Shown: piece by piece, positions 8,201-12,894 of the stretch | How positions within the stretch are numbered: the first letter of the stretch is position 1 | Layout of the letters: every line of letters begins with the position of its first letter | NCBI GenBank assembly: GCA_048615375.1 | Contig: JBMCLJ010000037.1 | Span: 1 to 12,894, forward strand | DNA length: 12,894 bases | Direction: 5' to 3' | DNA from: JBMCLJ01 sp048615375 | Lineage (GTDB): Bacteria > Patescibacteriota > Dojkabacteria > JAOAGR01 | Program-made: the position numbers and the translations under genes | Notes under the pieces: model-generated | Databases searched by the model: none | Seen by the model: only the letters and a program-made list of their open reading frames with translations | Told to the model about the DNA's origin: nothing

Positions 8201-9162
8201 AAGGCGAGCATGAGTTTCAGGTGCACCACGTCATGGTGCATTTTAAGAACGAGCCGGCAGCGAAGAAGCCAATTGGCAGTCTGTGGAATGACAATAAGGA
8301 AGGCAAATTCCGCCATGAAGTGCTGCTTGGCGACCACGTCAATGTGAACGACAGGGTACAGGCGCAGACAGTTATCTTCGGTGAATTTACGTTTGAGGGT
8401 GTTACGATTAACTACCGGGGCAAAAACACCCAAGAAGCCGGAAAAAACCACGGTTTACGCAGTGGATGGAGTAATGAACTTATCGTTGATAAATCGGAGT
8501 TTATCAACCTTAAAGGTCACCAGGCAAAAGTGCTTCCAGTGCCGTATTTTAACCAGTGGCTCGAACCAAACGGCAGCTACCATCCACCAAAAGGCAAGTG
8601 GATGTGTGGGGCTGCTAGCTCCGTCATGGTAGCAGGGTACTTTGGCAAGCTGGACTATGACAAAAATAACGAGTACTCTCTTAAAAAATACATGTACGCC
8701 GACAATGGTCAGAGGATTACCACGACCTGTGGTCACCTCATGGGCGGAGCCTTCGGACTCACCAACTACACCTGCAACCAGAGCTGGGCTCCCGGAATGC
8801 AAAAATACGCCGAACACCATGGGTTGAAGTGGAGGTATTTGGCGGGGACAGTAAGAGACTCAAGAGGAGTATATCCAATCGACCCAAATACTGGCGGTTA
8901 TATAAATGAATCAAGGCTAACGTTTGAAGAGGTTCGAGATTCGATCGACAATGGTCGTCCGATTATTATAGGTTTCAAAAGGGGAAACATTGGACATATT
9001 ATACCTATAATTGGCTACACATCAGATGGAAAGATTGTAGTAAATGACTCCTACAAAGATGTTCAAAATTCAGCCGGAAGTTATAGTAATAATGGAAAAC
9101 ACGCTATTTATAACTTAGACGATTGGTGGACAATATATTACGCATTAGAAATATCATTATGA
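5230..9162 (+). CDS. Large exported multidomain protein with C-terminal C39-like cysteine peptidase
   Basis: The 1310-residue product has a hydrophobic segment at about 31-50 after a basic stretch, acting as signal or anchor. Residues about 68-250 resemble a DNRLRE-type beta-sandwich. From about 255 to 844 come several Ig/FN3-like modules, visible from strand patterns ending in YQWRARSVDN, YYFRVKARDTMNNIS and YSFEVTVRDSVGNTS and from linkers such as DTTPPVIP and DTVAPNKP. Residues about 845-1095 are beta-rich and unrecognised. The C-terminal part (about 1098-1310) matches the papain-like C39_2 pattern: VPYFNQ, then Cys1126 in MCGAAS, His1256 in GHIIPIIGY and Asp1273 or Asn1272 in VVNDSY as likely triad. 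It should act outside the cytoplasmic membrane as a surface peptidase. Several Cys pairs (CX5C, CX10C, CX13C, CX11C, CX4C) suggest disulfides. The stop overlaps the next start by ATGA. The substrate is unknown. GC content falls sharply near the 3' end. Confidence 0.8.
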   Translation: MNIYIHIRSSGDKIFRRVLQILEKNNSRTKLIFYRLLVLLFAVPITLNPFLSTYVQIQIQAGEQSEKVFTIDPPLADVFVAQTTQNGNRRMHFAGTYIDHTICSPEEGCPPVYKQARTLMKFEMELPEDAIPLRGELLLYHYGSNEELSVVASRITEQWDEQVSFPGPEYEGNYGQALIPKFNTNRIEEVAERKVPLNQELLLELLEENNGFLIRPEHNPDDPGITFCSKDFDDVMCAEEHVPQLQITYIINNKPLTPELHEPEDTAKITGNCNESVVPAVGTCRESMPVQVTVGNIQDNDPYPGDLKGTLIEVLRGEDQIHETDLIRGSGVVTEEIRLSDGVYQWRARSVDNLQKYSDYSNVRNITLDTTPPVIPVVPEPPPLTKLAANASDTQIAITVPPIQDNITDQEEIEYLLEYSDESDFTVPHQTIWQSTSAFSLKSAGIDGIANNADDFLEDKTYYFRVKARDTMNNISAWSDVVYTTIYFDVNDIKPLIPILNKTNWGIKDGIEADGKYPERSRFNSDYVIRSKSVKLTGMAMKNQAVTVFVNGRSSREVKAASTPCRKLQLEENYTITLCSFTTSFTFNDTGEDGANGEPVHKYSFQFQSSNEKGDKSHKSPMTGIFHESAPPPRPITTWMSSSSHNPLINWPPGKKTVQTRNNQINGVVQVERLTDIKVVAAKNGNQHTDSRVVKNIYGNNHRYTIRLGTNSKDTGSCIRTVNGKRVGVCGDGKYEVVATSFDGPGNKSSSAIYVERDTVAPNKPKVTLSLCGSNICGEISGEKNSSIYIRNKKYGAITSSSKKITIVKNWYYNREYSFEVTVRDSVGNTSARTKATIKTPEPIYYRGGIDGANKENPHAGKTGSNCQEIRFNTRINANDKTYSLSNINIPAPQLTFILTSFNKNVSLYGVSLPKRHTITTNIEVSYSTYNESVEQCGNPISPGRIACIEEKMGIDNLWKWDYNVILRCYGIYNFPCREKVYANERVVKDKGEHEFQVHHVMVHFKNEPAAKKPIGSLWNDNKEGKFRHEVLLGDHVNVNDRVQAQTVIFGEFTFEGVTINYRGKNTQEAGKNHGLRSGWSNELIVDKSEFINLKGHQAKVLPVPYFNQWLEPNGSYHPPKGKWMCGAASSVMVAGYFGKLDYDKNNEYSLKKYMYADNGQRITTTCGHLMGGAFGLTNYTCNQSWAPGMQKYAEHHGLKWRYLAGTVRDSRGVYPIDPNTGGYINESRLTFEEVRDSIDNGRPIIIGFKRGNIGHIIPIIGYTSDGKIVVNDSYKDVQNSAGSYSNNGKHAIYNLDDWWTIYYALEISL

Positions 9163-9794
9163 AACACTTAAAGAATAAAAAACTGCTTTCAGTAATCATT
9201 TTAACATTGTCAGTTGTAACAATTTCAATACTATACTTTTTGCAAGATAAACAAGATCAAAGCCATAAAGAAAGTGAAAAAACGAATACTGAAGAAGTCA
9301 CTTATATAAATAAAAGTCTACAAAACAGCAGTTTGTCTATTTCTATTCCTGAAAACTGGACTCAGAAGTCAGAAGTGATTACCAGTGAAGAAAATTCAGT
9401 ACGTCAAAGTTTTCACATAATTGAAAGTTCAAATATCACGATACGGATAATTGAATTGGACTATAAAGAATCTCCAGAGTTTGAAAATATTACTGGAGGT
9501 ACGCCTGTTCACATTACCTGGTCAAAATCTGAAATGTTACCAGAGTTAATTGAAGTTGGTGAACTTGATGGAAAGACCGTGTACTTTAATCTTGAAGAAA
9601 GAGGAGGTGTTGTGTTTGCTGATTATGGTGAGGATAGAGTAACGGATGAAATGGATCTATGGACTGATACGAAGGAGGATAAAGTTTCAATTCTGTTCTT
9701 TATTAAACCAGAAGTACCTGATGAAGAAATACCTGACAAAATTGAAGAAATTAAAAAGGCCATCCTATCTTTAAAAGGAACAAAGAAAGAATAA
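9159..9794 (+). CDS. Small membrane-anchored protein with one copy of an unrecognised TGG/VTDEM domain
   Basis: The ATG at 9159 overlaps the peptidase stop as ATGA, a typical translational-coupling arrangement, so it is preferred over the longer frame from ATG 9123. The 211-residue product has a basic N-terminus and one hydrophobic helix (about 9-28) without a lipobox Cys, then an acidic linker and one domain (about 48-207). Landmarks are ISIPENW near 61-67, TGG at 112-114, a W-KSE-LPEL segment, VTDEMDLW at 161-168 and a C-terminal helix ending ILSLK. The order of strands and the IPENW…SLK pattern recall PsbP/Mog1-like folds, but this is an inference from appearance and the family was not recognised. 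It faces outside the cytoplasm if the helix is an uncleaved signal anchor. The downstream gene is a two-copy paralogue. A partner, inhibitor or substrate of the adjacent peptidase are all possible. Confidence 0.75.
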   Translation: MKHLKNKKLLSVIILTLSVVTISILYFLQDKQDQSHKESEKTNTEEVTYINKSLQNSSLSISIPENWTQKSEVITSEENSVRQSFHIIESSNITIRIIELDYKESPEFENITGGTPVHITWSKSEMLPELIEVGELDGKTVYFNLEERGGVVFADYGEDRVTDEMDLWTDTKEDKVSILFFIKPEVPDEEIPDKIEEIKKAILSLKGTKKE

Positions 9795-9823
9795 ATCATG
9801 GACTATAAACTCAAGATACGATC

Positions 9824-11128
9824 ATGATTAAAAAACATAAATACATTTTTATACTACTAGCTTTTTTCCTAATTTTAGGAACTGTAGTTTTACTCTTCCA
9901 TCTCAATACAAACAATAAACATGATGAACAGAATGTTGATGTAAAAGATGAGCATGTACCTTATGAAAGAACTTTAGGCAACACGAACTTTCACATGACA
10001 CTGTCCGATGAATGGAAAATCGATGTAGAAGAGTCAGAGAATGACAATTACTCTACTAATAAACATATAAAAATCTATGATAATACAGTTACTTTTTTTA
10101 TAACAACACGTTCTTACCACGAAGTACCTGACTTTAAAAACATCACAGGAGGTAACCCGGTTCATATTACCTGGCAAAAAAGTGAGAAACTACCTGAACT
10201 TGAAGAAATAGGTACATTTGATAACACTAAAATTTATCTGAAGGTATTTAAACGTTCTGGAACAGTTTTCTCAGACTATGGAACTGATCGGGTTACTGAC
10301 GAAATGAATCTATGGAGCGATAACGAAGCAGATAGAATAATGATAAGCTTTACTATCGAGCTTTCTGTACCGGACGAACAAGTTCCTGAGAAAATTCAGG
10401 AAGCAATAAGCATACTATTATCTCTCAAATATTCAGGGCATGGTGTAAATGAGAAACAAGAACAACAAAGTTTTCAAAGCATCCCAGGAACTGCTATCGG
10501 TATTACTACTAATTATGATGCTGAAATCAAAAGCGAAACTACACTAGACAATTCCCTCGTTCAAGATCAGGAAATAATTATCAAAGATACTAATTATTCA
10601 ATTAATATAAAAACTTCAATATACAAAGACCCTGATCTGGAACTCAAGAACACAGGAGGCGATCCACCAAGGATATTACTCGATAAAGAAGTACTTGCGA
10701 ATGAGCTGCAGGGTTTTGGGAAACTTTATGGAAGAACTTTATCTATTTATACTAATGAACGTTCAGGAGTTATTTACGAAGAACACTTACATGGACAGGT
10801 AACTGACGAAATGCAACTCTGGACGAAAGGAAAGTACGATAAAATTACGATTACCTACACCATAAACAAAACTGTTTCAGAAGAGCAGATCCCGAACATT
10901 TTAGAAGAGATCAAGAGAATCATTCTTTCTCTTCGCACTATGAATTCTGGAGGAACAATGATTAATGTTCCCAATGCAACATATTTGAATAAACCTATGA
11001 TAGCAAAATCTAATAGGTTTATTCTATTATACTCTAATCTTACTGCAAACTTTATTTACGCTGCCACAGATGCATCAACACCTGAAAATACTCTATCATA
11101 CCCTAAATGCCACAAAATAGCGTCCTGA
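9824..11128 (+). CDS. Membrane-anchored protein with two copies of the TGG/VTDEM domain
   Basis: The start ATG at 9824 follows the previous stop by 29 bases and gives 434 residues: a basic N-terminus, a hydrophobic helix (about 7-26), domain copy 1 (about 48-203; TGG at 108-110, VTDEM at 157-161, LSLK at 199-202) and copy 2 (about 218-371; TGG at 277-279, VTDEM at 326-330, ILSLR at 367-371). Copy 1 is close to the domain of the upstream gene, including PVHITW, KSE-LPEL and DYG-DRVTDEM-LW; copy 2 is more divergent. The last 60 or so residues (372-434) fit neither copy, and the final 24 codons run antisense through the 3' end of the convergent gene. The original stop may therefore have been lost and the tail may be non-functional. 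DNA is strongly AT-rich, like its upstream neighbour and unlike most of the peptidase gene. Role unknown; exported and anchored by prediction. Confidence 0.7.
   Translation: MIKKHKYIFILLAFFLILGTVVLLFHLNTNNKHDEQNVDVKDEHVPYERTLGNTNFHMTLSDEWKIDVEESENDNYSTNKHIKIYDNTVTFFITTRSYHEVPDFKNITGGNPVHITWQKSEKLPELEEIGTFDNTKIYLKVFKRSGTVFSDYGTDRVTDEMNLWSDNEADRIMISFTIELSVPDEQVPEKIQEAISILLSLKYSGHGVNEKQEQQSFQSIPGTAIGITTNYDAEIKSETTLDNSLVQDQEIIIKDTNYSINIKTSIYKDPDLELKNTGGDPPRILLDKEVLANELQGFGKLYGRTLSIYTNERSGVIYEEHLHGQVTDEMQLWTKGKYDKITITYTINKTVSEEQIPNILEEIKRIILSLRTMNSGGTMINVPNATYLNKPMIAKSNRFILLYSNLTANFIYAATDASTPENTLSYPKCHKIAS
10987..11024. repeat. 12-base perfect inverted repeat at the convergent junction
   Basis: GAATAAACCTAT (10987-10998) and ATAGGTTTATTC (11013-11024) pair perfectly around a 14-base loop. 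It lies within the tail of the + strand gene and 32 bases beyond the stop of the - strand gene, where a terminator for the latter would be expected. No T-run follows in either direction and the stem is AT-rich, so termination is only possible, not shown. Confidence 0.5.
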
Positions 11129-12636
11129 TAAGGTCGGTCTACGACAGATGCGACGAGATCTCTCGCGAATTTTTCCTCCGAGCTGATTCTGGCAGTATCT
11201 ACTTCCATCCAGCCATGTGGCGTAACGAGGACGTAATTGCGTGCACCTGTGAGTACTGCATTTTTTCCATCAGGTGTTGTAGAAATATCCCGGTGGATAT
11301 TAATCTCTTTAATATTACCTGCTTTATCTAAATGATAGGGTTTAAGTGCGACAAGTGCTATCCCCCGGGCAACATTCCTGCCTGTCAGATCTAACCCGGT
11401 GGCAGCCGCTCCTGTCTGGAGATCTGGATTACCGCCAATACCATTTAACCACACTTCTTCACCCTGTGAATTAATTGCCTTGTAGCATATTTGATTTCCA
11501 CTCAGATCAATCATGGCTGTTGAGACCATTGTCACCCCAATCGCATGCAACTTATCTCCGAGTTGCCTGTAATATGCTGGACGGTTGGTAATTCTGGAAG
11601 GAGCAAAAAGTAATTTTCCGGCATTTGTTAATTCAACGACAGTATCATGCACATTTCCAGAATAAAATGATGCGATCATCGCCACTTCTTCAGTATCTAT
11701 CAACCCTGCTTGATACAGTCTTATCACCTCTGGAAAGATCATTTCCGCGAAATAACCTCTTGCCTTGACTTTGCTTTTCAATAGCTCATTTGCGAGGCAT
11801 TCCTGGTTTGGACCAATACCGAGACCTAGATAGAATGGAATATTTTTCTCTACAATCAATTCTCTGAGAACTTCAAACGCGTGCCGACCAATGGCAAGAT
11901 TTTCTTGTGAATGCCTGGAAGGTGGGTGAACTGGGTATGGTGAGTCTGAAAAAGTGTACACGTCAAAATCATGCGGTTCAATTTCTGTAAAGCCAAACCC
12001 ATAATGGGGGTTCTCACTAGTGTTTACTATTGCGACTACTTTTCCACCATTCATTTTGGTTCGTTTAAGAAAGCCCAGCCCTGGAGCAACAACTCCAGGT
12101 AACAGAAATTTTGTACGTCCTCCTGTTCTTACTGCAGTTACAGTAAGCACTACAACATCATGATTGAACGGGTTCGTCTCTTCACTTTCTGTGAGAGCAA
12201 TTCTCTCCACGTCTCCCAAAGCGTACAGAGGCATCCCTCCCTCCCCAGGTGCACGCGCAGCTCGTTCCTGTCCTGGTGAAAACATTTTAAATACTGTTTG
12301 AGCGGTTTCTGCTGGTACAATAATACCTTCAGCGTGTAGCCCGTTCCATGACATAATCGGTTGTTGATGGGCTAAAAGTGCATTAAGTGCCGCAACTGGT
12401 GTAGCTGAAGCACCAGGCATGTAGGTTCTTGCAGGGTATCCAAGCATAGCTGATGTAGCAGCGATAAAATTAACAAATTCGTCTGTTCCACGAAGATGTA
12501 CTGCATCTCCTTTAAATAGTGGAGCTACTGAATCCTGTTCAGTAACTGTTTGAGCATGAGGATCTGGCGGACACCAATGACCAGCGTAAACATAGCTGTC
12601 TATATGTGATAGTTCTAACGGAAACGAATTGTGCAT
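11056..12636 (-). CDS. Acetyl-CoA hydrolase/transferase (CoA-transferase) family protein
   Basis: The 526-residue product resembles the family of acetyl-CoA hydrolases, 4-hydroxybutyrate and butyrate-acetate CoA-transferases, which move CoA between acyl groups through a glutamyl-CoA intermediate. Visible family features are the LGLGIGPNQECLANEL segment (about 266-282, like LGIGGIPNAV), the following FAEMIFPEVIRLYQAGLID (where others have HSEM…DLVEAGVI; the Glu of AEM sits where the conserved Glu is expected), NGIGGNPDLQTGAA (about 396-409, like YSGIGGQVDFVRGA) and YVLVTPHGWMEVD (like YVVTEYGVADL). No signal peptide or membrane helix is seen, so it is cytosolic. Length fits the larger members. 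The sequence departs from each consensus, so substrate cannot be given. Start ATG 12634-12636 is preceded by a purine-rich AAAGAAGAAAC but no clear Shine-Dalgarno. Its 3' end overlaps the convergent gene by 73 bases. Confidence 0.75.
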   Translation of the reverse strand: MHNSFPLELSHIDSYVYAGHWCPPDPHAQTVTEQDSVAPLFKGDAVHLRGTDEFVNFIAATSAMLGYPARTYMPGASATPVAALNALLAHQQPIMSWNGLHAEGIIVPAETAQTVFKMFSPGQERAARAPGEGGMPLYALGDVERIALTESEETNPFNHDVVVLTVTAVRTGGRTKFLLPGVVAPGLGFLKRTKMNGGKVVAIVNTSENPHYGFGFTEIEPHDFDVYTFSDSPYPVHPPSRHSQENLAIGRHAFEVLRELIVEKNIPFYLGLGIGPNQECLANELLKSKVKARGYFAEMIFPEVIRLYQAGLIDTEEVAMIASFYSGNVHDTVVELTNAGKLLFAPSRITNRPAYYRQLGDKLHAIGVTMVSTAMIDLSGNQICYKAINSQGEEVWLNGIGGNPDLQTGAAATGLDLTGRNVARGIALVALKPYHLDKAGNIKEINIHRDISTTPDGKNAVLTGARNYVLVTPHGWMEVDTARISSEEKFARDLVASVVDRPYQDAILWHLGYDRVFSGVDASVAA

Positions 12637-12733
12637 AGTTTCTTCTTTCTTTGTGTAATAAAATAATCAGTCAAAACAGACCGGCGGATTATAGATCTGG
12701 AATGAAATATGTAAATATGGAAGGGGTATATAG

Positions 12734-12764
12734 AGTATAATTTCATCTAATATGAGAGAATCAA
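12734..12764 (-). promoter_or_regulatory. Possible promoter for the CoA-transferase gene
   Basis: Read on the - strand, TTGATT (12759-12764) is separated by 19 bases from TATACT (12734-12739), about 100 bases before the start codon. Spacer length is at the upper limit and the background is AT-rich, so support is weak. Confidence 0.25.
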
Positions 12765-12789
12765 TGTATTAGAACTATGCTAGAAATAT

Positions 12790-12837
12790 CTAGTATATAA
12801 TGTATAATCTTATAGTATGTGCTAAGCTAGTATATAA
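12790..12837. repeat. Direct repeat CTAGTATATAA
   Basis: CTAGTATATAA occurs at 12790-12800 and 12827-12837, 37 bases apart start to start, on the same strand. The spacing is roughly 3.5 helical turns. It may be a regulator site or chance similarity in AT-rich DNA. Confidence 0.4.
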
Positions 12838-12894
12838 GATCTGAACTTTGGCACTTTTGCACAACTTTTAAATTTTTAGTATTTTTAAAATTTG

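Larger units (their letters stand above)
12637..12894. other. AT-rich upstream region of the CoA-transferase gene; no gene seen
   Basis: These 258 bases to the right edge hold no convincing coding frame. On the - strand TTGATT (12759-12764) and TATACT (12734-12739) with a 19-base spacer could be a promoter for the CoA-transferase with a leader of about 100 bases. On the + strand TATAAT-like boxes at 12736-12741 and 12803-12808 could serve a gene beyond the edge. An 11-base direct repeat CTAGTATATAA lies at 12790-12800 and 12827-12837. All are low-information matches in AT-rich DNA. Confidence 0.4.

Noticed and set aside
1..12894. CRISPR arrays, insertion sequences, transposase genes or att-like direct repeats at the edges
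   Set aside because: No regularly spaced repeats, transposase-like protein or matching terminal repeats were seen by eye.

Overview
The window reads as a defence/accessory region of an AT-leaning bacterial genome. It carries what looks like a retron of the kind catalogued as type XIII (ARM/HEAT-repeat protein, winged-helix + SWIM zinc-finger protein, structured msr-msd RNA, retron reverse transcriptase), followed by a block of envelope/secreted proteins and a convergent metabolic gene. The organism cannot be named from the sequence. Clear Shine-Dalgarno motifs are scarce, start/stop overlaps are tight, and a large DNRLRE/Ig/C39-type exoprotein is present. This would fit an uncultured lineage such as Patescibacteria, but that is a weak inference.

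Region 1 (1-5154, + strand) is the retron cassette. A helical-repeat protein runs in from the left edge (1-1476). One base after its stop begins a WH-SWIM protein (1478-3158) that is broken by a +1 shift at a T7 run ending in UGA. Two bases after its stop begins a predicted 209-nt msr-msd RNA (3161-3369), with paired a1/a2 ends, a short msr hairpin and a long msd hairpin, and a good sigma70-like promoter overlapping the end of the WH-SWIM gene. The RT gene follows (3407-5154). It is also broken, this time needing a -1 shift at A7 (phase A AAA AAA C); across the shift the protein restores a perfect RT junction. The RT has the retron signatures NASLH, YADD and VTG, a long charged coiled-coil extension at its N-terminus and an unusual hydrophobic C-terminal tail that looks like a membrane anchor.

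Region 2 (5230-11128, + strand) is an envelope block: a 1310-residue exported protein with a DNRLRE-like N-terminal domain, several Ig/FN3-like beta modules and a C-terminal C39-like cysteine peptidase; then, coupled by an ATGA overlap, a small membrane-anchored protein; then a larger paralogue with two more copies of the same unrecognised domain. Whether this block belongs functionally with the retron is unknown; a separate promoter-like site lies between them.

Region 3 (11056-12894) holds a convergent, divergent-looking member of the acetyl-CoA hydrolase/transferase family on the - strand and its AT-rich upstream region.

The main open question is whether the two retron frameshifts are programmed recoding, phase-variable homopolymers, or sequencing/assembly errors. 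Three other 7-base homopolymers in coding sequence in the window (495-501, 1289-1295, 10093-10099) are read cleanly, so the two breaks are not a uniform artefact.
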